DNA of 64,000 nucleotides from JAHJQZ01 sp963667595 (GCA_963667595.2 CAXXWD010000001.1:1054001-1118000), one strand, 5' to 3'. Numbered from the stretch's first letter, positions 16,957 to 25,262 are shown. The notes: generated by a model not told the origin, from the sequence alone. A program made the numbers and translations.

Positions 16957-17694
16957 ATGACAATCGACCTCTGGGGGCTTGGGCTGCAGGCGCTCAACGT
17001 TCTGATCCTGATCTGGCTGTTGTCGCGCCTGTTCTGGCGTCCTGTCGCCGCCGCCATAGCCAGGCGCCAAACCGAAGCAACCGAGCTTCTGGACAAAGCC
17101 AAGGCGACCGACGCCGAAGCCGACGCCGCTCGGCGGGAACTGGAGGCGGCCCGGTCCGACATTGCCAAGGAGCGGACGGACGTGCTGGCCGCAGCGGCAA
17201 AAGCTGCAGAGGCCGCAACCGCCGAAACCATGGCAACGGCCCGCAAGAATGCCGACAAGCTGATCGAAGCCGCCAAGCTCGCCAAAGAACGCGAAGCAGT
17301 CGCAGCGCAAAATCAACAAAGAGCGCAAGCCGCCGATCTGTCTGTCGACATCGCCTCGAAATTGTTGGGCCGGTTGGACACACCCGCTATCCATGCCGCT
17401 TTTCTCGACCTGCTGGTCGAAGCCGTCGAAAAAATGCCGGCAAAGGAGCGGGCAACCTTGCTCGCGACAGACAAACCCATCGATCTTGTCAGCGCCACCG
17501 ATCTCGCGCCTGCCGAGAAAACCAGCGCGACCAAGTCTATCGGCAAGGCGCTGGGTCAGACCCCGGACCTCAATTTCGTTACCGACCCCGATTTGATCGC
17601 CGGACTTGAACTGTGCACGGCGCATTTCGAGGTGCACAACAGCTGGCAGTCCGACCTCAAGTCCATCCTGAAGGAGCTCGGCGATGCCGCCTGA
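16957..17694 (+). CDS. atpF: N-type F1Fo ATPase subunit b (long, with delta-like C-terminus)
   Basis: A 245-residue b subunit, far longer than the usual 155-165. It has one N-terminal membrane helix (about 8-28), a long charged Ala/Lys/Glu-rich coiled coil (about 35-130) and a globular tail (about 140-245) with LDLLVEAVEKMPAKER and a C-terminal hydrophobic/acidic pattern like the delta (OSCP) subunit. No separate atpH is present in the operon, which fits N-ATPases lacking delta. The last 11 bp overlap atpA. Confidence 0.9.
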   Translation: MTIDLWGLGLQALNVLILIWLLSRLFWRPVAAAIARRQTEATELLDKAKATDAEADAARRELEAARSDIAKERTDVLAAAAKAAEAATAETMATARKNADKLIEAAKLAKEREAVAAQNQQRAQAADLSVDIASKLLGRLDTPAIHAAFLDLLVEAVEKMPAKERATLLATDKPIDLVSATDLAPAEKTSATKSIGKALGQTPDLNFVTDPDLIAGLELCTAHFEVHNSWQSDLKSILKELGDAA

Positions 17695-19204
17695 CAACAG
17701 CGATTGGCTGGTCGCGGCGCGCGACGCGGTGCGATCGGCCCCGCTCGGGACGCGGGTCGAACAAAGGGGCCGTGTCGAGGAGATCGGCGATGGCGTTGCG
17801 CTTATCTCCGGCCTGCCCGATGTCCGGCTCGACGAGGTCTTGCGTTTCTCCGGCGGTCAGGTCGGCTTTGCCCGGGTGCTCGACGCCGATCTCATCGGCT
17901 GTGTTCTTCTCGACTCCGCAACCGCTGTGGAGGCGGGCGACGCCGTTTTCGGCACCGGAGACGTCATTCAGGTCCCGGTGGGCGAGGCGCTGCTCGGGCG
18001 TATCATCGATCCGTTGGGCCGGCCTCTTGATGCCAAAGGGCCAGTGGAAACCGATGAACATCTGCCGATCGAGCAGCCTGCGCCTTCGATCATTGAACGT
18101 GACCTCGTTACTGAGCCGGTGCAGACCGGCCTTGTGGTGCTGGATACGCTTTTTGCCCTTGGGCGTGGTCAGCGCGAACTGATTGTCGGGGACCATTCGA
18201 CCGGCAAGACGATGCTCGCCATCGATGCCCTGATTGCGCAAAAGCACTCCAACATGATCTGCATATATGTCGCCGTTGGCCAGAAGACCTCGAGTGTTCG
18301 CCGCGCCATTGACGCCCTGCAAAAGAATGGGAATTTCGAGCGCTGCATCGTGCTTGTCGCCGGGTCGGCCTCGGCGCCGGGATTGCAATGGATCGCACCC
18401 TATGCCGGCATGACCATGGCGGAGTATTTCCGCGACAAGGGGCAGCACGCGTTGATCGTTTTCGACGATCTCAGCAAACACGCCGCCACCCATCGCGAGA
18501 TCGCGCTTCTAACCCGACAGTCGCCGGGGCGCGAGGCCTATCCTGGCGACGTGTTCTACATTCATGCGCGTCTGTTGGAGCGGGCAGCCAAGCTGTGCAA
18601 GGCGCGCGGCGGCGGCTCCCTAACGGCGCTGCCCATTGCCGAAACCGACGCCGGAAATCTCTCGGCCTATATCCCGACCAACCTGATCTCGATCACCGAC
18701 GGCCAGATTGTACTCGACGCCGCGCTCTTCCATCAGGGCCAGAAGCCGGCCGTCGATGTTGGGCTCAGTGTCAGCCGGGTCGGCGGCAAGACGCAGGCCA
18801 AGCTGCTGCGCGACGCGGCAGGCACATTGCGGCTCGATTATGCGCAGTTTCTCGAGCTCGAAGTCTTCACCCGCTTCGGCGGCATGCCTGAGGGTCGGGT
18901 TCGACAGCAGCTAACGCGTGGCGCGCGCATCCGGGCCATCCTGCGTCAGCCGCAACATGCCCCGTTCCGGTTGGCCGACGAGGTCGGCCTCATGCTCGCC
19001 CTGCAATCGGGCCTTCTGGATCCATTGGCGCCAAAGGCGGTGAGCGATTTTCGTGCCGCCCTGCCCGCGACCCTCGATCGCGACGCGCCCGAGGCCATAC
19101 GCGCCATTGCCGAGACTGGCGAGATGGATGCGGCAACGCAAGAAGTGCTCATCGCCGCGCTGACCCGCCTGGCAGAATCTCTGACCGAGGTGGCTGCTCC
19201 ATGA
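17684..19204 (+). CDS. atpA: N-type F1Fo ATPase subunit alpha
   Basis: A 506-residue alpha subunit. The non-catalytic P-loop reads GDHSTGKT near 169, where alpha subunits usually have GDRQTGKT, so both residues before TGKT differ. The arginine finger is intact in GLSVSRVGGKTQ near 367, and the alpha-beta contact ITDGQIVLD near 346 is present. ATGA overlap with atpG. The P-loop change affects the regulatory nucleotide site, not catalysis. Confidence 0.94.
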   Translation: MPPDNSDWLVAARDAVRSAPLGTRVEQRGRVEEIGDGVALISGLPDVRLDEVLRFSGGQVGFARVLDADLIGCVLLDSATAVEAGDAVFGTGDVIQVPVGEALLGRIIDPLGRPLDAKGPVETDEHLPIEQPAPSIIERDLVTEPVQTGLVVLDTLFALGRGQRELIVGDHSTGKTMLAIDALIAQKHSNMICIYVAVGQKTSSVRRAIDALQKNGNFERCIVLVAGSASAPGLQWIAPYAGMTMAEYFRDKGQHALIVFDDLSKHAATHREIALLTRQSPGREAYPGDVFYIHARLLERAAKLCKARGGGSLTALPIAETDAGNLSAYIPTNLISITDGQIVLDAALFHQGQKPAVDVGLSVSRVGGKTQAKLLRDAAGTLRLDYAQFLELEVFTRFGGMPEGRVRQQLTRGARIRAILRQPQHAPFRLADEVGLMLALQSGLLDPLAPKAVSDFRAALPATLDRDAPEAIRAIAETGEMDAATQEVLIAALTRLAESLTEVAAP

Positions 19205-20025
19205 CGGAGCGACTGGCCGATATCAGCGCCCGCATCGATGGCATTCGCCAGTTGGGGGCCGTGGTCAACGCCCTCAAGGGCATCGCCGCCGCGCGTGCCC
19301 GCACGGCGCGGGCACAACTTGCGGCGGTCGATAGTTACGCCACGACCATCGCCACCGCCATGTCGAGCAGCCTCGGACCGGAGACAGCAAGTAGAACGAC
19401 TCCGGACACAGGCCGGACGGGTCTGTTGGCCTTTTGCGCCGAGCAGGGATTTGCCGGTGCCTTCAGCGAACGCATTCTCGACAGCCTTGGCGATATCGAC
19501 GCCCAAAACCTGTTCCTGATCGGCACGAGGGGCCTGGCAGTTGCCGCCGCGCGTGATCTCACGCCCCGATGTACCGTCGCCATGCCCTCGCACACGCCCG
19601 GCATTCCAAAGCTGGCCGATACGATTACCCGTACCGTCTACCAAAGCCTCGACAGCGGTCGGATCGACAGTCTGGATGTGATCTATGCAAGCTGGATCGC
19701 CGGCCGACCGCAAATCGTGCGGCGCAGCCTTTTCCCCATCGACCTGTCGGATTTCCCGCCTCCTAGCGGCGACACTCCACTAACGCAGCTTCCGGCCACC
19801 ACCCTGATGGCGAGCCTTGGTGCTGATTATCTGCATGCTCTGGTCTGCAAGGCCGCCCTTCACGCCTTTGCCGCCGAAAACCAGGCACGCCTGGAAGCCA
19901 TGACATCGGCAGGCAGCCAGATCGCCCGCGAACTTGAGGAGTTTCAGGCGGTGCTGCGCCGGGTCCGGCAGGAAGCAATCACGGCCGAGATCATCGAGCT
20001 CGGAACGGGTGCGGAATCCGGTTAA
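19201..20025 (+). CDS. atpG: N-type F1Fo ATPase subunit gamma
   Basis: A 274-residue gamma subunit forming the rotor shaft. The N-terminal helix shows DISARIDGIRQLGAVVNALKGIAAAR (about 7-32), and the C-terminal helix has the typical pattern ending in VRQEAITAEIIELGTGAES. The middle region is poorly conserved, as usual for N-type gamma. It is the last gene of the operon. A weak dyad (ATGCTGCC at about 20070 with GGCAGCAT at about 20110) follows, but I see no T-run, so no terminator is called. Confidence 0.92.
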   Translation: MTERLADISARIDGIRQLGAVVNALKGIAAARARTARAQLAAVDSYATTIATAMSSSLGPETASRTTPDTGRTGLLAFCAEQGFAGAFSERILDSLGDIDAQNLFLIGTRGLAVAAARDLTPRCTVAMPSHTPGIPKLADTITRTVYQSLDSGRIDSLDVIYASWIAGRPQIVRRSLFPIDLSDFPPPSGDTPLTQLPATTLMASLGADYLHALVCKAALHAFAAENQARLEAMTSAGSQIARELEEFQAVLRRVRQEAITAEIIELGTGAESG

Positions 20026-20133
20026 CAGGCCGAGGGACCTTACATGATCCTGCAGACGCATACCGGCTGTGATGCTGCCCGGAATCGTCATTTGATGAGT
20101 GCGAAAGACGGCAGCATGAATCGCTAAGTGATA

Positions 20134-20322
20134 TTAGCCAATGCGATAATTCGTGATGCCATCGAGCAGGCCGAACACGTTCAGCAACCAAAGAACAACC
20201 GCAATCACGACGACGGCGTTGAGGATGCTCTTAATTTTTCGGTCCATAGGGATGTAGTTGTTGACGAGCCAAAGCAGCACGCCAACGACGATGAGAACAA
20301 TAACAAGCGTTACGAGGGGCAT
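20134..20322 (-). CDS. Thivi_2564-family small membrane protein
   Basis: A 62-residue protein made of two membrane helices (about 3-20 and 33-55) joined by NNYIPMDRKIKSIL. It matches the widespread Thivi_2564 family, whose function is unknown. ATG 20322 has AGGAG seven bases upstream; a longer frame to 20343 lacks a site. The 14-base element at 20379-20392 lies 57 bp upstream on the same strand. Confidence 0.82.
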   Translation of the reverse strand: MPLVTLVIVLIVVGVLLWLVNNYIPMDRKIKSILNAVVVIAVVLWLLNVFGLLDGITNYRIG

Positions 20323-20378
20323 GGGAATCTCCTGTGTCGTCAATCACAGTACCTAGTGACCCTCCCGTGCCGGCAGGT

Positions 20379-20392
20379 TCGGAATCTACTCA
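20379..20392 (-). promoter_or_regulatory. island element copy 1 (TGAGTAGATTCCGA)
   Basis: Read on the minus strand this is TGAGTAGATTCCGA, identical to copy 2. It lies 57 bp before the Thivi_2564-type gene and also just upstream of the decayed PRC-barrel gene on the plus strand. All six copies in the window fit TRRGTAKATTCCGA and lie between 20.3 and 30.9 kb. Confidence 0.7.
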
Positions 20393-20434
20393 GAATTGGC
20401 GCGGTGCGCCTGAACTGACGGCGAAGCATTTCCC

Positions 20435-21050
20435 GCGGTCGAGCACGAATTCTCGGTCAAGCCGACCAAGAAGCAGGTCAAAGACAGCCCGACGATCAAT
20501 ACCAAGCGGCCGATCTCCCAACAGATGGAGCGCACGTTTGCAGTCACTATGACAACTATGACCGGCGCCCCTTTTGGAGTGGCGGCATCCTTACGAGCAG
20601 CATTGGTTATGCTGGCGGCCTTCGGGGGCAATGGCCATGCCGGCGGCATGATGAGCTCACCGCTCTCGGAGCCGGGAATGGGCGCGGAACGCGAGGAGGA
20701 CGAACTGGCAGAAATGCAGCGGAAGCGGGACGATCCGCATCTGCGCAGTGTTGCGGCAGTCGAGGGTTACCACATCCAAGCGACCGACGGCGATATTGGC
20801 TATGTCGAGGAAGCAGACTGTAGCGTCCACTAAATGGTCGTCCACACCAAGAACCGGTGGTCCGACCGGAAAGCGCTGATCTCCCCACGCTCGGTCCGCA
20901 ACGTCGGCTGGAGCAAGCGGACCGTTGACATCGAAGTCGACCGCGAGGCGGTCAAGAACGCCCCCCTATGATGCCTCGACGATGGTTGACCGCGACTACG
21001 AGAACCAGTTCGATACCCATCATGGCCAACACCTAGTCGGACGCCGACCC
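20435..21050 (+). pseudogene. decayed PRC-barrel domain protein (second half, several frameshifts)
   Basis: Pieces of a two-PRC-barrel protein can be read in order but in different frames: QVKDSPTINTKRPISQQMER (20477-20536), then after a shift HYDNYDRRPFWSGG (about 20546-20587), then DPHLRSVAAVEGYHIQATDG (about 20731-20790) ending early in GYVEEADCSVH and a stop. These are followed by TKNRWSDRKALISPRSVRNV (about 20847-20906), VDIEVDREAVKNAP (about 20928-20969) and, after another shift, YDASTMVDRDYENQF (about 20970-21014). Intact relatives continue through all of these blocks. The first barrel seems missing. At least three frameshifts argue for real decay over a single sequencing error. Confidence 0.75.
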
Positions 21051-21159
21051 TAAGCCGGTGGCCGCGGTGATCAGCTTACACTGCTCATTCTGAAACCGGG
21101 CAGGCGACTTCGGTGGCGTCAAATCCGCCAGGTCTGCCGGTCATTTCCGTTGGGAGGCC

Positions 21160-21196
21160 AGAACACGCGCCTGAATTGCGTTCAGGCGCGTGTTCT
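21160..21196. terminator. 16-bp perfect hairpin downstream of the OmpA-like gene
   Basis: AGAACACGCGCCTGAA (21160-21175) and TTCAGGCGCGTGTTCT (21181-21196) pair perfectly over 16 bp around the loop TTGCG. It begins 42 bp after the stop of the leftward OmpA-like gene. No T-run follows on either strand, so it may stop or protect the mRNA 3' end without being a canonical intrinsic terminator. Confidence 0.6.
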
Positions 21197-21237
21197 GTCG
21201 CATTGCTGGCATCGGTGAAATACCCGGCAGCGATGGG

Positions 21238-23490
21238 TTATCCGGCAGCCGGTGCGACAAGCGGCGTAATGCGCCTGATTGTGACCCGGCGGTTGAGCCG
21301 TTCGGGTGCTTCGGTATTCACCTTGAGATAGCGCTCGCCATAGCCCTGAGTGGCGATGTTTTCAGGCGGCACGCCGAACACCTCGGTCAGGGCGGTCGCG
21401 ACCGAATAGGCACGCTGGTCGGAAAGGATCAGATTGGCATAGTCGGTGCCGACCGCGTCGGTGTGTCCTTCGATCAGGAAGGTTTCGGCCGGGTTCCTGT
21501 CGATCAAATCGAGCATGGCGTTGGCAACGATGCTCAACGCGCCGATCTGGTCGGGCGGAATGCTGGCGGCGCCGGACTGGAAGGTCAGATTGCCGATCTC
21601 GAGCCGGCGGACCATATCGCGCAACCGTGCCGAGCGCTTGACCTCGTCGATCGAATAGAGTCGCTGCACCTGTTCGACCGGCGGTGAATCGAGGAAGCCG
21701 GTCAGGCTGTCGAGACTGGATCGCTGGGCATCGAGAACATAGTCCTCAGGCGGGATGGCGAGCCGAAGCGGCGGCAGGTCCATGCCGGGGTCGCGCCAGT
21801 TGAGCAGGTCCTGATCGTAGTCTTCCTGAACATAGGAGAACACAGTCTCGTTGCCGTACTGGTCGAAATGCGAACGGTGCAGGATGTCGCCATTGCGGTT
21901 GTAGACTGTCATCAGGCTGCTACCATCGGACCGGACGATCGTCTCGCGCGTGCGTCCATAAGGAAGCTGTTCGACGTAGCGTTCCGTCGCGCCATAGTCG
22001 AGGCGTGAATCGGCCTGGTTGGCAATGATCAGCTGGTTGTTGAACTGGAAAACGATCCGCAATCCGGACTGATCGACAACCTTGGCTTCTGCCGGCTGTT
22101 CGCGCTGTGGCTGGATCGCAATCCTCGTGCCTGTGGTGGCCTCGATCGACGGGATGCTCTCCGGAATGGCGCCGGTCTGCGCAGCCTCATCACTTACGGG
22201 CGCCGGGGCCTGTTCGGCCTGGACCGGTTCAGCGGCAAGCGGCGCTCCGGACAGTTGCACATCCTTGGCACTGTCGAGAATGGGCGCGATGTCTTCGGGA
22301 GCAACCGCCTCGGTCGTTTCCGGTTTCGGCGCTTCCTGCATCGCAACAGACATTGGCGTCAGCGCGATGCCATATTCCGCCAGACAGGCGTCGAAGTCGG
22401 GTTGCCCGCCTTGCTCACACAGAGTTCGGATCTCGGCGAGACTGGACTGGACAGTCGCTTTTGCCGCTTCAGCATCGGGTGTGCCGACAACGGTGAAGCT
22501 CAGTTGTGTGTTGGCCTGTTCGTAAGACGCGATGGCGCGGCTGAGTTCACGTGGAATCGGCGTTCCCGCAGGATTGACCTCGATTGTGGGTTCCACACTT
22601 GTGGGTGTCTCGATTGCCGTTGTCACCGGCGTCTGGTCCGTCAGCGGCGTATCCGCAACCGGGGCAGGTGTGGCCTCCGCCGGTGTTGGCTGATCGGTGC
22701 CGGCGGCAATCGTCACCATGGGCGAAAGTTCGATGCCGAATCCGGCAAGGCAGGTCTTGGTGTCCGACTGACCGAGCTGCATGCAGAGCTGGCCGATGGC
22801 ATCGTGCGCCGCTGTCGCGTCTGCAAAGGGGCCGCTGGTGTCGTCGCCCTGGGCAATGGCATTGGCAAGGGCGGCATTGGACGTCTCGTATCGCGAGACG
22901 GCGCCGAGCAGCAAGGCCGGAGGCGCAAGTGGCGCCGCCATATCCGAGGGCTGATCTGCGCTCGGGATTTGCGGCTCGACGACGGTCAGCACGGGCGGGA
23001 CCGGCTCGGGCTCGGCCGCCACAGGTTCGACCGGCTGCTCTTCGGCGACAGGCGGGGGCGTGGGTTCAGGCGCCTCCTCGACGGCTGGTTGCGCGACGAC
23101 GGCCGGAGGTTGTTCGACTTCCACGACCGGCGGTTCAACCGGTACGGCAGCCGGTTCCGGGGCCACTTCAACTGGCGGCGCGGCGGTCACGGCCGCGATG
23201 CACGCTTCGATATCGCTCTGGCCGAGCATCTGGCATAGGCGCCCGAGGTCAGCAGAGGTTGCATCGAGCGCGGCTTGTGCTTCAGTGGGGTCGCTTCCGG
23301 CGGCCGTGGCCGTCGCCAGATCGGTCTGGGCCTGCCGATAATTGGCGATGGCGGTCCCGATATCGGTCGCTTCAGCCTGTGCAATCTGCACGCTATCCGG
23401 TGCTCCTGCGGCGATCGCGCCGAAGCTCAGTCCGGCCCCGAGGGCCAGCACCGCGGCTGCCGCGGCGGTTCGAGTATTTCGTCTTTTCAT
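21238..23490 (-). CDS. OmpA-family protein with three CX10C repeats
   Basis: A 750-residue exported protein. A signal peptide (about 1-28) precedes three repeats of about 50 residues (near 47-98, 200-255, 317-374). Each opens with a YRQAQ/YETSN/YEQAN helix and ends in LC-x10-C (LCQMLGQSDIEAC, LCMQLGQSDTKTC, LCEQGGQPDFDAC). Long Pro/Val/Glu-rich linkers separate them. The C-terminal OmpA domain (about 630-740) shows LTFQSGAASIPP, EGHTDAVGT and LNRRVTIR, the peptidoglycan-binding fold. ATG 23490 has AGGACAG upstream; a frame extending to 23589 is not preferred. It probably bridges envelope and cell wall. Confidence 0.85.
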   Translation of the reverse strand: MKRRNTRTAAAAAVLALGAGLSFGAIAAGAPDSVQIAQAEATDIGTAIANYRQAQTDLATATAAGSDPTEAQAALDATSADLGRLCQMLGQSDIEACIAAVTAAPPVEVAPEPAAVPVEPPVVEVEQPPAVVAQPAVEEAPEPTPPPVAEEQPVEPVAAEPEPVPPVLTVVEPQIPSADQPSDMAAPLAPPALLLGAVSRYETSNAALANAIAQGDDTSGPFADATAAHDAIGQLCMQLGQSDTKTCLAGFGIELSPMVTIAAGTDQPTPAEATPAPVADTPLTDQTPVTTAIETPTSVEPTIEVNPAGTPIPRELSRAIASYEQANTQLSFTVVGTPDAEAAKATVQSSLAEIRTLCEQGGQPDFDACLAEYGIALTPMSVAMQEAPKPETTEAVAPEDIAPILDSAKDVQLSGAPLAAEPVQAEQAPAPVSDEAAQTGAIPESIPSIEATTGTRIAIQPQREQPAEAKVVDQSGLRIVFQFNNQLIIANQADSRLDYGATERYVEQLPYGRTRETIVRSDGSSLMTVYNRNGDILHRSHFDQYGNETVFSYVQEDYDQDLLNWRDPGMDLPPLRLAIPPEDYVLDAQRSSLDSLTGFLDSPPVEQVQRLYSIDEVKRSARLRDMVRRLEIGNLTFQSGAASIPPDQIGALSIVANAMLDLIDRNPAETFLIEGHTDAVGTDYANLILSDQRAYSVATALTEVFGVPPENIATQGYGERYLKVNTEAPERLNRRVTIRRITPLVAPAAG

Positions 23491-23893
23491 TGGTCTGTCC
23501 TGCTTGTGATGCGGAGGCGCCTTCTGCACAACCCGGTTTGCGACGAGAAGGCGAATGTGCGCGATGTGGTGGCGAAACGAGACGGACAACTGGTGCCCTG
23601 CAGATGGATCGGCACCAGCGCGGTGATGGTGCGGCCCTCTGCATCGGGCTCAACGGCAGTTGGCCAAGCCCCTCGGCGGTCGATCCGGCAGGTGTAGCGC
23701 GCACTGCATTGGGCCGACCGCACAAAGCGTGTCCTCCAACATGTCGCTGGTGAATCTCTGGCGGTAGAGTCGGAATCTACTCAATCCGCCTTCACCCTTG
23801 TGCGGCATACAAACGTTCCTCGGAAAAAAGGCCGGCGGAATGATTGTCCGCCGGTCAGTTGGGCTTTCGACTGCGGCTACGATTTGGTGCAAT
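23491..23893. other. leader of the OmpA-like gene, no convincing gene
   Basis: About 400 bp. On the minus strand a 78-codon frame (23487-23723) ends in an ATGA overlap with the OmpA-like start, but it is Arg/Cys-rich and has no ribosome-binding site or known motif, so I do not call it. The region contains element copy 2 at 23770-23783. Confidence 0.45.
23770..23783 (-). promoter_or_regulatory. island element copy 2 (TGAGTAGATTCCGA)
   Basis: Minus-strand TGAGTAGATTCCGA, identical to copy 1, 280 bp upstream of the OmpA-like start and on its coding strand. Confidence 0.68.
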
Positions 23894-24313
23894 CTAGAGC
23901 CGGCAGAGATGATATTGGCCGTCAAAGCCGAGGAAGCTGTCGGTTCGAACGTTGTAGGAGCGATACCTGCTTTCACAGGCACGGACGTGGGCGCTCATGG
24001 AAGCCGGCATGCTGTTCATCGTGACGCCGACGGCAAATCCGAACAGGCCAGCCATGAAATTGCTGGAAAAGACGGTGTTGCTGCGATGAATCCGGTAGAA
24101 ATTCTGATACTGGCTGTCGCTCCAGCGGCTATGGTTCGATCGCCAATCATGGCATTGGCTGGCATTCGGGTAGGTGTCGCAGAAGCTCCCGATATAGCGG
24201 TCCTGCTGCTGGTAGTTCGCGTGCCATGGAGCCGCCGAAACCGGCGCGACGCCTGCCAAAGCGCTCAGGGCGAACACCGCCGCTGTCGAGACGGCAGAGA
24301 TCATCTTGTTCAT
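23894..24313 (-). CDS. BA14K-family exported protein
   Basis: A 139-residue protein with a signal peptide (1-27, cleavage after APVSA), a Tyr/Trp/Ser-rich middle and the BA14K signature at the C-terminus (CESRYRSYNVRTDSFLGFDG, about 112-131, with a final Cys in YHLC). The family is named after the Brucella immunoreactive, lectin-like 14-kDa protein and is largely restricted to Hyphomicrobiales. A hydrophobic stretch near 85-105 (FMAGLFGFAVGVTM) may insert into a membrane. Element copy 3 lies 103 bp upstream. Confidence 0.85.
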   Translation of the reverse strand: MNKMISAVSTAAVFALSALAGVAPVSAAPWHANYQQQDRYIGSFCDTYPNASQCHDWRSNHSRWSDSQYQNFYRIHRSNTVFSSNFMAGLFGFAVGVTMNSMPASMSAHVRACESRYRSYNVRTDSFLGFDGQYHLCRL

Positions 24314-24415
24314 CCAGAAATGTCCTTATAACTGGGGACCTGTTTGAGCAAAACGATTGTCGTGGTTGATCATCAGGTATTTTCACTTCAAGCGCCATAT
24401 TTTCAAAAATAATGA

Positions 24416-24429
24416 TCGGAATATACTCA
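24416..24429 (-). promoter_or_regulatory. island element copy 3 (TGAGTATATTCCGA)
   Basis: Minus-strand TGAGTATATTCCGA, identical to copy 6, 103 bp upstream of the BA14K gene on its coding strand. The flanking leader (24430-24480) is AT-rich. Confidence 0.7.
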
Positions 24430-24560
24430 GGACGAAGGCGGCTATTATATTTACGACATTCTTGTTTCGTCTGTAAATTTTCTTGAAATTGAGACCCTTG
24501 TCGAACACCTTCGATGCCTGGCAGGGGATTTTTTGCTCGACAGTCCCGGCGCGAACGCAA

Positions 24561-24923
24561 TCACGCGCCCATCTTGGCGCCGAGCGCGCTGTCGATGGCA
24601 CGAACCAGATCGGGCTCACCGAATGGCTTTTGAAGAATGATCGAACTCGGGCCTGGCCGGTCCCGCAGGGCATCACCGCTGACGAACACGTGCGGTACGA
24701 ACCTGCCACGGAGGATGAACGCAACGGCTGCGGCGCCGTTTCCTTCCCTGAGATGCATATCGACGATCATCAGGTCTGGCCTCAACCGAACGGCGGCAGA
24801 GATGGCGCCGGCCTCGGTCGCTTCGATCACGCAGACTTCATGCCCCAACGCCACGAGCAGATCGGCAAACAGCATGGCATTGATGGCTTCGTCCTCGACG
24901 ATGAGGATGCGGAGCGCTGTCAT
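24561..24923 (-). CDS. single-domain response regulator
   Basis: A 120-residue stand-alone receiver domain. It shows the acidic pocket VEDEAIN near 9, phospho-acceptor aspartate in LMIVDMHL near 56, the switch residue in VFVSGD near 82 and the lysine in LQKPFG near 103. No output domain is present, so it probably relays or competes for phosphate from a histidine kinase. The nearest kinase is the fusion encoded at 25357-29811, whose own receivers it could cross-talk with; that is inference. Confidence 0.88.
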   Translation of the reverse strand: MTALRILIVEDEAINAMLFADLLVALGHEVCVIEATEAGAISAAVRLRPDLMIVDMHLREGNGAAAVAFILRGRFVPHVFVSGDALRDRPGPSSIILQKPFGEPDLVRAIDSALGAKMGA

Positions 24924-25039
24924 CGGCCTTGTCCTTGGCTAAAGCGGCTCATTGGAGATCGCGTCCTACGGCCCGTGTGACCGGCAGCTCTCGACTGCGG
25001 CGGCTGCCGATTGCGCCGCTTTGCCTGAATGGTGTCCAC

Positions 25040-25177
25040 CTACGGAGTGATGTGACCCGCAAGCCGCCGGATGAGCAGGTTACGGCGCCTATAGTTCGAA
25101 CGCAGCCAAAAGTAGCAGCCGACATCGACCACAATGAGTGAAGTCGAAACAATTGCGATGAGTAGGAGGGCGGGCAT
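25040..25177 (-). CDS. tiny membrane protein (45 residues)
   Basis: A 45-codon frame with ATG at 25177 and a strong ribosome-binding site (GGAGAGG, four bases from the ATG). One N-terminal membrane helix (about 3-24, LLLIAIVSTSLIVVDVGCYF) is followed by a basic tail with SNYRRRNLLIRRL. I do not recognise a family. It fits the set of tiny membrane proteins in this island. Element copy 4 lies 71 bp upstream on the same strand, which favours a real gene. It ends 116 bp before the response regulator and may be co-transcribed with it. Confidence 0.55.
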   Translation of the reverse strand: MPALLLIAIVSTSLIVVDVGCYFWLRSNYRRRNLLIRRLAGHITP

Positions 25178-25248
25178 GAAACCTCTCCGCATAATGTATT
25201 TCTGCTATTGCCACAAAAGTAGCTGAAAACAATTTGTTCATGACAGGA

Positions 25249-25262
25249 TCGGAATATACTTA
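25249..25262 (-). promoter_or_regulatory. island element copy 4 (TAAGTATATTCCGA)
   Basis: Minus-strand TAAGTATATTCCGA. It lies 71 bp upstream of the tiny membrane protein gene and about 95 bp upstream of the divergent hybrid kinase, so it could serve both. The TAAGTA...TTCC core is the closest of the six to FixJ-type sites as I remember them. Confidence 0.68.

Noticed and set aside
20044..20127. 27-codon frame after atpG
   Set aside because: Too short, no ribosome-binding site, no motif.
23487..23723. 78-codon frame ending in an ATGA overlap with the OmpA-like start
   Set aside because: No ribosome-binding site, Arg/Cys-rich, no motif. An ATGA is common by chance because the gene starts ATGAAA. 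Kept only as a note in the leader entry.
20379..25262. Interpretation of the repeated element as EcfG (GGAAC-N16/17-GTT) promoters, since the reverse complement begins CGGAAT
   Set aside because: The fifth base is T, not C, no GTT-type -10 lies at the right distance on that strand, and the orientation would point away from the downstream genes.
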